From NCBI GenBank assembly GCA_903847415.1, contig CAINDR010000015.1:1-33871 (forward strand): a DNA stretch of 33,871 bases, in the 5' to 3' direction. Below are positions 25,527 to 33,822 of the stretch, piece after piece. The translations under genes and the position numbers were made by a program. Under the pieces are notes generated by a model, which was not told the DNA's origin, did no database searches, and worked only from the letters and a program-made list of their open reading frames with translations. Each line of letters starts with the position of its first letter. The first letter of the stretch is position 1. The stretch comes from Candidatus Falkowiibacteriota bacterium. Lineage in GTDB: Bacteria > Patescibacteriota > Patescibacteriia > Patescibacteriales > UBA12465.

Positions 25527-26657
25527 ATGCAAACTAAAACTATGGCAAGACCTGTCATTAAACAGAGCAGTGTGCCATTAACTGGCGGTTTCTTTATGGA
25601 AGTCGCAAACACTAAGCCGTACTTTAAAGCTGCGTTTGAGGGATTTGCTGGTTCGGGCAAAACCTATACGTCAGCTTTAGTGGCTATTGGATTACATCAA
25701 AAGATTAAATCCAAGAAGCCAGTCGTTATGTTCGATACAGAAAAAGCGGCTAAATTTTTGAAGAGAGTATTTAACGAAGCTGGTATTGAATTACTGGTTA
25801 AGGAGTCACGCACTTTGGCTGACCTTAAAGAGTCAATGAGAATCCTGCGTGATCAGCAATTTTCGGATATTTTGATTATCGATTCTATTTCTCATGTTTG
25901 GGAAGATACGGTCGAAGCTTATAAGCGGAAGGCAAACCGCACTCATCTCCAATTTCAGGATTGGGGCATACTCAAGCCAATGTGGAAGGCGGAATTTTCC
26001 GACCCACTGGTTCGTGATCCTTATCACATCATTATGTGCGGTCGTGCTGGCTATGAGTATGAGAATGAAATTAATGCTGATACTGGTAAGCGTGAAATTT
26101 ATAAATCGGGCGTGAAGATGAAAGTGGAGGGTGAAACGGCCTATGAGCCAGACATTCTTGTTTTAATGGAACGCTTTGAGGAAATTTTAGGTAAGGACAA
26201 GAAGGTTTATCGTCAGGCCACGATTGTTAAAGATAGATCAACTTTAATTGATGGTAAGACCTTTGTTAATCCTGATTTTACCAATTTTGAACCGGCTATC
26301 AATGATATGTTGGCTTGTCCGGTAAAACGAGAGATGGTCGAAATGGATTCATCTGGTCTATTTAAGACCGAAGAAGACAAGCGTGATTATGTCAGACGTA
26401 AAGAAATTACTTTAGAGAAAATTGCCAATGAATTATTTAAGGCTTGGCCAAGTTCAGGGGCATCAGATAAGAAGCAACGTATCGAAGTGTCGGAAGTCGT
26501 CTTTGGCACTAATAGTTGGGAGGAAATAAAACTTAAGGGATTGGCTGAACTTGAGGCTGGCTTAGATAAACTAAAGACAGTTATTCAAGGTGTTTTGGCG
26601 ACAGAGTTTCCTGACAAGGTGAAATCTAAAAAATCAGGCGACGAACATGCTAGCTAG
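25527..26657 (+). CDS. Phage AAA_24/Sak4-type RecA-fold ATPase
   Basis: The protein has 376 residues from the ATG at 25527; the track's TTG start at 25491 would be inside the inverted repeat, and an internal ATG at 25596 ('MEVANTKPYF') is a shorter alternative. The Walker A motif 'EGFAGSGKTYT' (about 38-48) and Walker B 'DILIIDSIS' (about 115-123) follow the pattern of phage nucleotide-binding proteins (AAA_24, Sak4-like), single-strand annealing/recombinase-type ATPases used in phage replication and recombination. 'LQFQDWGILKPMW' and 'YHIIMCGRAGYEYE' are also typical of this phage family. The C-terminal part is charged and helical. It is the first substantial gene of the phage-like block and overlaps the next start by 11 bases. 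Confidence 0.8.
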   Translation: MQTKTMARPVIKQSSVPLTGGFFMEVANTKPYFKAAFEGFAGSGKTYTSALVAIGLHQKIKSKKPVVMFDTEKAAKFLKRVFNEAGIELLVKESRTLADLKESMRILRDQQFSDILIIDSISHVWEDTVEAYKRKANRTHLQFQDWGILKPMWKAEFSDPLVRDPYHIIMCGRAGYEYENEINADTGKREIYKSGVKMKVEGETAYEPDILVLMERFEEILGKDKKVYRQATIVKDRSTLIDGKTFVNPDFTNFEPAINDMLACPVKREMVEMDSSGLFKTEEDKRDYVRRKEITLEKIANELFKAWPSSGASDKKQRIEVSEVVFGTNSWEEIKLKGLAELEAGLDKLKTVIQGVLATEFPDKVKSKKSGDEHAS

Positions 26658-26862
26658 CGAACCAAGCGTTCCTCACTTGATCGCCGAAAAAGTGAGACTG
26701 AAATCTCGCATCCAATCTAGGAATTTTCTGTTGGGGGAGTTCAGGCAGATTGTGAAGCGAGAGAATGAAAAGGATAGCAGGAGAATTGCAGAGATTGAAG
26801 AAATTTTGGCTAAGAGGAGAGAATTATCGCCACGAAAGTACAAATCATTTTTAATTTTCTGA
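26647..26862 (+). CDS. Small coiled-coil phage ORF
   Basis: The protein has 71 residues and is basic, with a predicted helical coiled coil ('RENEKDSRRIAEIEEILAKR'). Its ATG lies inside the last codons of the ATPase gene (…CATGCTAGCTAG…), a layout typical of translational coupling in phage operons. It ends in TGA. No family was recognised. It could be an accessory to the ATPase, or a chance ORF; the overlap and direction favour a real gene. Confidence 0.5.
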   Translation: MLASEPSVPHLIAEKVRLKSRIQSRNFLLGEFRQIVKRENEKDSRRIAEIEEILAKRRELSPRKYKSFLIF

Positions 26863-26865
26863 TTA

Positions 26866-26970
26866 AAATACAAGGTCATTGTGGCCTTGTAATACGAGGG
26901 GTCGAATAGTCCGTGGGTCAAGTTTCGACTTGATTCACCCCTCGTGTTATAAGTCCACAAACTTTATAAC
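26866..26970 (+). ncRNA. Candidate structured RNA with UUCG tetraloop in a phage intergenic region
   Basis: Three stem structures fill the gap. First, TACAAGGTCA-TTG-TGGCCTTGTA (26869-26891; 10 bp, one G.U). Second, a long composite stem: AATACGAGGG (26891-26900) pairs with CCCTCGTGTT (26939-26948), then a 12-base one-sided bulge, then an 11-bp stem GTGGGTCAAGT / ACTTGATTCAC capped by TTCG (26924-26927). Third, TTATAAGT / ACTTTATAA (26947-26969) sharing two bases with the second, so the two may be alternative folds. The region ends 13 bases before the next ATG. It is either a regulatory leader (attenuator or riboswitch-like) or a separate small RNA. I recognise no known RNA family. Confidence 0.45.
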
Positions 26971-26982
26971 CATGCTTGTCCC

Positions 26983-27660
26983 ATGAAATATACAATCGTT
27001 TTAAACCAATTAGTTTTAGCCTACACAAAACTCGACTTAATCGAAGGGGCTATTATTGATTATCTGTATTTCATTTGCACAACTCCGAATAAGAAGATAG
27101 ACGATGAAAGAATCGATGGTTTTACGTGGGTGAATTATAAGCATCTGATGAAGGACATGCCACTGTTGCGGATTAAGAGCAAGAGTGCGATTACTCCAAG
27201 GATCAAAAAAATTGAGAAGGCTGGATTTATTTTGAGTAGGATTATTGGTCAGAAAATGTACATAAAACTTTTGCCCAAGGTTGATGAACTGTTCACGAAT
27301 ACGAACGGTCACAACCCTAAAGACCCCGCATCTGTCCATTTTGAAGAACGGTTACCTATTCGTGAAAACGAACACGATAATAATACTAATAGTTATAAAA
27401 ACAACGTTAACGTTACAGCAATTTCTGTGGATAAACTGTCAGAGATGGACAGAAGTAAATTGATTTATTTGTTGGAAAGGATTGGCGATCAAAAAAACTT
27501 TAAGGCATGGACTGGGGTAGTGGCTCAAATCGGATTTCAAAACGTACAAAATATTTTGCTGGATGTTTCGGAAAGCACAGATGCAAAAAACAAAGGAGCG
27601 TGTGCTATGGGCTTGGCCAAAAAAGCTGGCTTCAACATTTATTCAAGAGCGAACAAATAG
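26983..27660 (+). CDS. Winged-helix phage protein, probably replication initiation
   Basis: The protein has 225 residues. The N-terminal 110 residues have the pattern of a winged helix as found in phage/plasmid replication initiators and replisome organisers: a helix 'KLDLIEGAIIDYLYFI', a recognition-type region 'SKSAITPRIKKIEKAGFI' and a wing 'LSRIIGQKMYIKLL'. After a polar Asn-rich linker comes a second helical part ('SKLIYLLERIGDQKNFKAW'). It lies between a Sak4-type ATPase and a DNA methyltransferase, which fits a replication module. It ends in TAG, 4 bases before the next start. The exact role (origin binding or transcription control) cannot be read from sequence alone. Confidence 0.6.
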   Translation: MKYTIVLNQLVLAYTKLDLIEGAIIDYLYFICTTPNKKIDDERIDGFTWVNYKHLMKDMPLLRIKSKSAITPRIKKIEKAGFILSRIIGQKMYIKLLPKVDELFTNTNGHNPKDPASVHFEERLPIRENEHDNNTNSYKNNVNVTAISVDKLSEMDRSKLIYLLERIGDQKNFKAWTGVVAQIGFQNVQNILLDVSESTDAKNKGACAMGLAKKAGFNIYSRANK

Positions 27661-27664
27661 CGAT

Positions 27665-28105
27665 ATGAGCAATTTAAAAAAAATGATTGAGCAGAATTCA
27701 GTGTTGCGAGTAGATTTTAACAACGCTGTTCAAAAAACAGAGCATGGAGATATTATCGGCACCAAGTTTTATTTAATAGGTGTGGTTCAGGTGGCAATTT
27801 TATACAAAGACGGAAGCGGTGAACGAGCATTAATAAATTACCCATTGTTGGTTGGCAAAGATCCATTCTTGCGTTCATTGCATGGAGCTAGAGCTATGAA
27901 ACGTCACCAGCATAAAGCCTACGACCTAAAGGTCAAAGAAATAATGAGAGGATTGGAGAATGCATTTTTAAAAGTAATCCAAGAGGGCAAGTTCAATAAT
28001 CGAGAAATCTCAAAAATATTAATCGTCAAATATGCAGGAAATTCAAATCATAAAAATCGAAGAAGTGAAGCCGTATGCCAAGAATGCCAAAAAGCATCCG
28101 ACTAA
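27665..28105 (+). CDS. Phage protein of unknown function
   Basis: The protein has 146 residues from the ATG at 27665, directly after the previous stop; the track start at 27563 would overlap the winged-helix gene by about 100 bases and is rejected. The middle shows alternating strands ('IGTKFYLIGVVQVAILYKDG') and then helices ('RAMKRHQHKAYDLKVKEIM'). The last 25 codons overlap the start of the methyltransferase gene in another frame (74 bases), a long overlap even for a phage. I do not recognise the family. Confidence 0.6.
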   Translation: MSNLKKMIEQNSVLRVDFNNAVQKTEHGDIIGTKFYLIGVVQVAILYKDGSGERALINYPLLVGKDPFLRSLHGARAMKRHQHKAYDLKVKEIMRGLENAFLKVIQEGKFNNREISKILIVKYAGNSNHKNRRSEAVCQECQKASD

Positions 28106-29279
28106 ACAGATCAAGCAGATAGCTGAGAGTATTAAGACCTTTGGTTTTAACCAACCCTTAGTTATGGATATCAATAAAGTGATTATTGTCGGTCATGGGC
28201 GTTATGAAGCGGCTAAATATCTTGAATTGTCGGAAGTTCCTTGTGTGGTGGTGGATTTGTCGGAAGAAGATGCTAAAGCCTACCGATTGGCCGATAACAA
28301 ACTCAACGAGAGTGATTGGGACATGGAGTTGGTGATTGAGGAACTGAGAGGACTGGATACGAGCAAGGTTGATATTACAGGCTTTAATGCAGATTTGCTG
28401 ATTCAGATTAAGGAAGATGAATTTGATGCTGAGGATGAATATAACAAGATTGTTGAACCAGTGGCTAAGGAGGGTGATATTTACGAGCTGGGAGAACATA
28501 GGTTGATGTGCGGTGATTCCACTAAGCGATCAGATGTTGAGAAATTAATGGAGGGCAAAAAGGCAAGATTAATATTTACTGATCCGCCATACAACGTGGA
28601 TTATAAATCGCCTGGAGGCTTAGATTATAGTTCAACCAAATTCGGTGGTACTGGTGGCAAGATTTTCAATGATGATAAGACGGACGAGGAGTGCTTAGAA
28701 TTTTACACTGATGTTTTGGATAATCTGTACAAATTCTCAACCGATGATGTGACTTTGTACTGGTGGTTTGCCAACAAGAATAATCATATTAATCGTCAGG
28801 CTTTCGACAATGCCGATTGGCATATGTCACAGATCATTATTTGGCTGAAGAATTCGATGGTGTTCAGTCGAGGTCAAGATTATCACCGACAATATGAGCC
28901 TTGCATGATGGGTTGGAAAAATAAGAAAACGCATTATAAAAACAAGGAAATTACGACCTATAAAGATGTTTTTAATTTAGATTTTGATGATTACAACGAG
29001 ATGCTGGATGTGTGGTATGAGAAGCGAGATGTCACGCAGAAGTATGTTCATCCGACACAAAAACCATTAAGACTGGCAGAGCGAGCATTAAAGAAGAATA
29101 GCGAAAAGGGCGATATAGTAATTGATTTATTTGGTGGCTCTGGCTCGACATTAATGGCTTGTGATCAGACGGGTAGAGTATGCCGTTCAATGGAGTTAGA
29201 CCCGAAGTATGTCGATGTGATTATTAAAAGATATGAAAGCTATACAGGAAAAAAAGCCAGAAAATGTGAGCAAACTTGA
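28032..29279 (+). CDS. ParB-like domain fused to a DNA methyltransferase (beta-class, probably N6-adenine)
   Basis: The protein has 415 residues. Residues 1-100 are a ParB/sulfiredoxin-type domain ('KKHPTKQIKQIAESIKTFGF', 'VIIVGHGRYEAAKYL'). The methyltransferase domain has the catalytic DPPY motif ('FTDPPYNVDY', about 184) followed by a target-recognition region and then the SAM-binding 'DLFGGSGSTLMA' (about 365). DPPY before FxGxG places it in the beta group. Such ParB-methyltransferase fusions are widespread in tailed phages and prophages. No restriction enzyme lies beside it, so it is an orphan enzyme that could protect phage DNA from host restriction or mark it for regulation. The target site cannot be predicted. 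It ends in TGA and overlaps the next gene by 47 bases. Confidence 0.9.
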   Translation: MQEIQIIKIEEVKPYAKNAKKHPTKQIKQIAESIKTFGFNQPLVMDINKVIIVGHGRYEAAKYLELSEVPCVVVDLSEEDAKAYRLADNKLNESDWDMELVIEELRGLDTSKVDITGFNADLLIQIKEDEFDAEDEYNKIVEPVAKEGDIYELGEHRLMCGDSTKRSDVEKLMEGKKARLIFTDPPYNVDYKSPGGLDYSSTKFGGTGGKIFNDDKTDEECLEFYTDVLDNLYKFSTDDVTLYWWFANKNNHINRQAFDNADWHMSQIIIWLKNSMVFSRGQDYHRQYEPCMMGWKNKKTHYKNKEITTYKDVFNLDFDDYNEMLDVWYEKRDVTQKYVHPTQKPLRLAERALKKNSEKGDIVIDLFGGSGSTLMACDQTGRVCRSMELDPKYVDVIIKRYESYTGKKARKCEQT

Positions 29280-29655
29280 AAACTTGAATAAAATCACGAA
29301 TTCAAGTTTGGCGAATGGTTACGGTGGAGCAAGATTAAATGCTGGTAGAAAGCCTAATTGGGAAAAAGCGGTAGTCAAAAAAATGAAGGCAAGGATACAG
29401 AAGCATGGGCTGGGTGTTGAAGTGGTAAATGGAAAAAAACAAACCAGATTAGAGATTTTGTTAACAGTTCTTTTTCGAGAAGGTGCAAAGGGAAATGTGT
29501 CGGCTATTAAAGAATATTTAGACCGTCAGGTCGGCAAATCAAAGGAAAGTATAGAGATGACCGATCCGGAAGGTAGGTTGTTCCAAGTAAATATCACCAC
29601 GGTCAGTAATAAAAACAATGATAATCAATTGGGAACAAACGATAAAACAGAATGA
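29233..29655 (+). CDS. terS: Probable phage terminase small subunit
   Basis: The protein has 140 residues. 'GGARLNAGRKPNW' is the motif that opens many small terminase and related DNA-packaging proteins, and 'GNVSAIKEYLDRQVGKSKES' matches the helix that in this family usually reads like 'DVRAIKEI.DR..GKP'. It lies immediately upstream of, and overlaps (38 bases), the large terminase gene, the usual order. The protein would bind the packaging site on phage DNA and hand it to TerL. Sequence conservation in small terminases is low, so the call rests on motif plus position. Confidence 0.75.
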   Translation: MKAIQEKKPENVSKLENLNKITNSSLANGYGGARLNAGRKPNWEKAVVKKMKARIQKHGLGVEVVNGKKQTRLEILLTVLFREGAKGNVSAIKEYLDRQVGKSKESIEMTDPEGRLFQVNITTVSNKNNDNQLGTNDKTE

Positions 29656-30982
29656 AGCTTGGTGCTATTTGACCGATGATATAACAAATGAATTGTTGTT
29701 TGGTGGTGGAGCTGGGGGAGGAAAGAGTTTACTGGGGTGTGCTTGGTTGATTGTTATGTGCGGTCAATATGCTGGAAGCAGGTGGTTGATGGGACGTTCA
29801 AAATTGAAGAGCTTGAAAGAGACAACACTGCAGACGTTTTTTGATGTTTGTAAAATGTGGGAGATAAAGAATGAGGTTGATTTTAAATACAACTCCCTTG
29901 AAGGACTGATAACCTTTGCCAACGGTAGCACGATTTTATTAAAGGATTTATTTCTGTATCCATCCGATCCGAATTTTGACAGTTTAGGTAGTTTGGAAAT
30001 TACAGGGGCATTTATTGATGAGGTTAATCAGATAACGTTTAAGGCGTGGAGCATAGTTAAGTCTAGAATCAGGTATAAGTTAGATGAGTTTGATTTAATT
30101 CCAAAAATATTAGGGACATGTAATCCGAGCAAGCAGTGGGTATATCAGGAATTTTATAAACCGTGGGAGGAGAAAAAACTGGAGATTGAAAAGAGATTTA
30201 TTCAGGCGTTAGCTATTGATAATCCTTACATTTCAAGGCACTACATTGCCAATTTAAAAAGCATTAAGGATAAGGCAACAAGAGAGAGGTTGTTATTGGG
30301 TAATTGGAATTATGACGACGATCCAGCGTGTTTGTTCGACTACGATACAATTTGCGATTTGTTTACTAATCGAGCAGTCAAAAGCAGGTATAGGTATATT
30401 ACTGGCGATGTGGCAAGAAAAGGCAGAGATAAAATGGTGATTGTTTATTGGGAGGGATTTCAAGTTAAAGAGATTTGTATTTTAGATTATGAAGTTAAAA
30501 AGAACACAAGTAAATCTGCCGAGTGGATCATTAATTACGCCAAAAGAAAGCAAGTTAGGCATTCGCATATTATCTTGGATGAAGACGGTGTCGGTGGAGG
30601 TGTGGTTGATCAGATTGATGGCTGTGTTGGTTTTATTAATAACGCTCAGGCAATTCAGCCTGATGAGGCTAAGCACGATAAGACCAAAGCAGTTAATTAC
30701 GCCAACATCAAAACACAGTGTTATTTCAAGTTCGCTCAATTAGCCGAGGAAGGGAAAATTGGTATCAGTGAATTGAGAGATGGTGATATTAAAAGATTGA
30801 TAATAGAGGAATTGGAGCAAGTTAAGCAGAAAAATGTTGATAGGGATGGGAAGATTTCATTGGTTGATAAGGACGTGGTCAAGGAGAATATTGGCAGGTC
30901 GCCTGATATCGCTGATGCTTTGATGTTTAGAATGTATTTCGAGTTAGCTAAACAGCCAGTGCCTAGAATAATAAATTTATAA
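29618..30982 (+). CDS. terL: Phage terminase large subunit
   Basis: The protein has 454 residues, normal for the family. This ATP-driven motor and nuclease packages DNA into the procapsid. The Walker A motif 'GGGAGGGKS' is at about 29-37, with an adenine-side 'QNEAW' segment upstream. Walker B is 'TGAFIDEVNQI', with the catalytic Glu after the Asp. The C-terminal RNase H-like nuclease shows 'GDVARKGRDK' with its first Asp and 'HIILDEDGVGGG' with the second acidic cluster. The conserved 'RLLLGNWNYDDD' between the domains is typical of PBSX/Terminase_3 and _6 type proteins. It is followed after one base by the portal gene. Confidence 0.93.
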   Translation: MIINWEQTIKQNEAWCYLTDDITNELLFGGGAGGGKSLLGCAWLIVMCGQYAGSRWLMGRSKLKSLKETTLQTFFDVCKMWEIKNEVDFKYNSLEGLITFANGSTILLKDLFLYPSDPNFDSLGSLEITGAFIDEVNQITFKAWSIVKSRIRYKLDEFDLIPKILGTCNPSKQWVYQEFYKPWEEKKLEIEKRFIQALAIDNPYISRHYIANLKSIKDKATRERLLLGNWNYDDDPACLFDYDTICDLFTNRAVKSRYRYITGDVARKGRDKMVIVYWEGFQVKEICILDYEVKKNTSKSAEWIINYAKRKQVRHSHIILDEDGVGGGVVDQIDGCVGFINNAQAIQPDEAKHDKTKAVNYANIKTQCYFKFAQLAEEGKIGISELRDGDIKRLIIEELEQVKQKNVDRDGKISLVDKDVVKENIGRSPDIADALMFRMYFELAKQPVPRIINL

Positions 30983-30983
30983 T

Positions 30984-33029
30984 ATGGGATTTTTGAATAA
31001 ATTATTTAAAACAGCAAAACAAGGAGTGCCATTTTCATTTTTAGTGAATAGTGGCGTTATGTCTAGCGTGATTACACGTTCCGATGCCTTGGATTTTTAT
31101 AAGTCTTGGGTTTATGCCTGTGTATCTAGGCGATCAATGGGTTTGGCACAAATTGATTTTAGATTATACCGCTTAAAGGCTAACAGTGAAGTTGAGGAAA
31201 TTGTTGAGCATGAGTTATTGGATTTGTTGTATCGAGTAAATCCAGAAATGACCAAGTATAATTTTTTGCAGTTGAGTTTTATTTATCGTGACTTGCTTGG
31301 TGCTAGTCCTTGGATACTGTCAAAAAATAAACCAAGCGATAAATATCCGTCAAACATGTATTTGGCTCGACCTGAGTATTTTAAAGTTAATCGTGATGAT
31401 AATGGTCAGATCGTTAATTATGCCTATGAGATTGGCACCTATAAAAAGACTTTTGCCAAGGAAGAAGTTATTTGGTTGAAAAACTATAACCCACGTAATC
31501 CAGATAAAGGTATTGGTGTTATTGAGGCAGTTAGGCAGACGGCAGAAAATGACGATTATATTTTGCAGTCAAATAGTAATTTGCTTAAAAACAATGCTCG
31601 TCCGTCAGGTTTTTTAGAGCTTGAGGGTAATGCTACTAAAAGCATGATAGGCAGACTAAAGAAAGAGTTTAGACAAAAGTTTCAGGGCTATGACAATGCT
31701 TATCAGGTGCAGATTCTAGAAGCTGGTATGAAATTTAAGCCAGTTTCATTACCGCCAAAAGATTTGGATTTCATTGAAAGCAGGAAGATGAACCGTGATG
31801 AGATACTTTCAATATTTGGAGTGCCAAAACCGATACTTGGTGTGTTTGAAGATGTTAATAGGGCAAGTGCGGTAGCGGCTGAGTACGCTTTTAATAAGTG
31901 GACACTTGAGCCATTGGCAACTGAATTGATAGAGCAATTAAATGAATTTTTAGTGCCGATGTTTGGCAGTGATTTGTGGCTTGATTTTGAGCCACTAGCT
32001 AGAGCCGACGAAGAGATGGATTTGAAAAGAAAAACTGAAGGTTGGAATAAATGGTTGACTACAAACGAGATCAGAATATCGGATGGGCTACAACCTGTGG
32101 CTGGTGGCGATTATATTTACATGCCACTTTCCAGTATGCCGTTAATTGGGGGAGAGAAAAAACAGATTATAAAAATTAAGGCATTTAAACATAATCAGAT
32201 AAATTTTAAAAAGCAGGAATATGTCCGCAAGCGAGTGCTGAATAGAAATTTAAGAATGAAAAGATTGACCGAAAAAGCTACTAATAAAATCATGAAAGGT
32301 TTGACCAATGATAAGCAGGTAATATTAAAAATTGTTACTAAGAATCATCGTTTAACAGATGAGCAAAAGAATAAATTTTATCAGGAACGAATGTTGAGTG
32401 AATCAAGGTTGGAAGGTTTGTGGAAAGGTAAAATGGCAAGTTTTTTTACTGAGCAAAAGCAGAGATTTATTGAGACTATGGTCAAAGGGATGGAGAAGCA
32501 CATTGATTTTAAAAGCATTAATGAAACGGATGAAATTACGGCCACAATTCAGGTCATCAGTCCTTTGATGTACGAGACGGTTATGACGGGCGTAGCTGGA
32601 GCAAGTGCTTTGATTGATCAGGATGTGGTGATGGATATGGATTTTATTAAATCATGGCTTGATCAGGTTAGCGAAGAGATTGGTACAAGTATTACTGAGA
32701 CTACGATTGCCGAATTTGAAAAAACCATGAAAGAAGGTATTTCGGCAGGTGAGGATTTATCAGAATTAAAAACAAGGGTTGAGAAAGTGTTTGACTTTGC
32801 GGTTGACTATCGAGCAGAAATGATTGCTCGTACCGAAACATCAAGGGGTGTGGCTGAAGCACATCGTCAAACATACGAGCATTATGGCTTTACTGATGTT
32901 GAGTGGTTGTTATCGCCCGGAGCTTGCTCGTCTTGCCAAGATAGAGCGACTCAGGGTTGGACAGTGAAAGATATCGCCGGACAGATTCCTGTTCACCCGA
33001 ACTGCAAATGCGATTTTACTCCTTTATAA
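30984..33029 (+). CDS. Phage portal protein fused to a MuF-like head morphogenesis domain
   Basis: The protein has 681 residues. Residues about 30-410 are an HK97-type portal ('WVYACVSRRSMGLAQIDFRL', 'FGVPKPILGV', 'WTLEPLATELIEQLNEFL'), the dodecameric ring through which DNA enters the head. After a Lys-rich helical linker the last 110 residues are a phage Mu F-like (SPP1 gp7-like) domain: 'ARTETSRGVAEAHRQTYEHY' (near 614), a 'CSSCQ' pair and the terminal 'PVHPNCKCDF' zinc-type end. In most phages these are two genes; single-chain portal-MuF fusions are known but less common. It sits between terL and the prohead protease in standard head-gene order. Confidence 0.92.
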   Translation: MGFLNKLFKTAKQGVPFSFLVNSGVMSSVITRSDALDFYKSWVYACVSRRSMGLAQIDFRLYRLKANSEVEEIVEHELLDLLYRVNPEMTKYNFLQLSFIYRDLLGASPWILSKNKPSDKYPSNMYLARPEYFKVNRDDNGQIVNYAYEIGTYKKTFAKEEVIWLKNYNPRNPDKGIGVIEAVRQTAENDDYILQSNSNLLKNNARPSGFLELEGNATKSMIGRLKKEFRQKFQGYDNAYQVQILEAGMKFKPVSLPPKDLDFIESRKMNRDEILSIFGVPKPILGVFEDVNRASAVAAEYAFNKWTLEPLATELIEQLNEFLVPMFGSDLWLDFEPLARADEEMDLKRKTEGWNKWLTTNEIRISDGLQPVAGGDYIYMPLSSMPLIGGEKKQIIKIKAFKHNQINFKKQEYVRKRVLNRNLRMKRLTEKATNKIMKGLTNDKQVILKIVTKNHRLTDEQKNKFYQERMLSESRLEGLWKGKMASFFTEQKQRFIETMVKGMEKHIDFKSINETDEITATIQVISPLMYETVMTGVAGASALIDQDVVMDMDFIKSWLDQVSEEIGTSITETTIAEFEKTMKEGISAGEDLSELKTRVEKVFDFAVDYRAEMIARTETSRGVAEAHRQTYEHYGFTDVEWLLSPGACSSCQDRATQGWTVKDIAGQIPVHPNCKCDFTPL

Positions 33030-33041
33030 ATAATTAATTAT

Positions 33042-33815
33042 ATGAGCAAAACCATAAACGAAATAAAAGAAAAAATAAACGAGAAAGGCTTTGATGTTAA
33101 CACAATGATTCGTGTCCGAGCTAAGGCTGAGATTAAGTTAATTGAAGAAAAAGATGGACAGGGTCAGGGCATTATTGAGGCGTATGTTTCAATTTTCGAC
33201 AATATTGATTTGGTTGGCGACATCATTCGCCGTGGTGCATTTTCGGAAAGTTTAAATAACAAATTACCGAAGGGTGTTTGGATGCACAATTGGGATGAAC
33301 CAATCGCCAAGACTATCAAGGCTTATGAAGATGAGAAAGGCTTATTTATTCAGGGGCAATTTAATTTGGAAACTCAGCGAGGTAAGGAGGCGTATTCGGA
33401 TATTAAGTTTGGCATCATTGATGAGTTTAGTATTGGTTTCAAGATTCTTGATTACGAATGGGATGATAAAGACAACAGGATTATTAAAAAGGTTAAGTTG
33501 TATGAATGGTCGCCAGTTTTGGCAGGTGCTAATCCTGATACTGAATTGGTTAGTGTTAAAGACGAGGATGCGGTTGAGCCATTAATTGATTTTGTTGAAG
33601 TTGATAATAAAAACAAAGAAGTAAAATTGTTTTTTAAAGGTGGTGAGAAGAAAAAAATGAAGATGAGCAATAAATATATAGCTTATTTAAAATCCCTTGG
33701 CGAAGAAGGGCAAAAGGTCGATACTCTTGCGGACACACAAAAAGTCCTCCGCATTAGACAAGTAGTGAAACAAATTGATAAAGAAGCGGAGTATTTGCTT
33801 CGCATAACTAAGTAA
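33042..33815 (+). CDS. HK97-family prohead protease
   Basis: The protein has 257 residues. The core 'GIIEAYVSIFDNIDLVGDII' and 'RRGAFSESL' are typical of the Caudovirus prohead serine protease family, which trims capsid proteins during head maturation. The catalytic His is in 'WMHNWDEPI' (near 81) and the Ser in 'DEFSIGF' (near 129), with 'EWSPVLAGANPDT' closing the domain. A Lys-rich C-terminal extension of about 65 residues ('KSLGEEGQKVDTLADTQKVL') may act as a scaffold-like tail; that part is inference. Confidence 0.9.
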   Translation: MSKTINEIKEKINEKGFDVNTMIRVRAKAEIKLIEEKDGQGQGIIEAYVSIFDNIDLVGDIIRRGAFSESLNNKLPKGVWMHNWDEPIAKTIKAYEDEKGLFIQGQFNLETQRGKEAYSDIKFGIIDEFSIGFKILDYEWDDKDNRIIKKVKLYEWSPVLAGANPDTELVSVKDEDAVEPLIDFVEVDNKNKEVKLFFKGGEKKKMKMSNKYIAYLKSLGEEGQKVDTLADTQKVLRIRQVVKQIDKEAEYLLRITK

Positions 33816-33822
33816 CAAAAAT

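Noticed and set aside
27037-27339. Minus-strand ORF of 100 codons
   Set aside because: Antisense shadow of the winged-helix gene, with no recognisable domain or start signal.
27563-27664. Upstream start of the ORF ending at 28105
   Set aside because: It would overlap the winged-helix gene by about 100 bases; the ATG at 27665 directly after that gene's stop is more natural.
28158-28499. Minus-strand ORF of 113 codons
   Set aside because: Antisense shadow of the ParB-methyltransferase gene.
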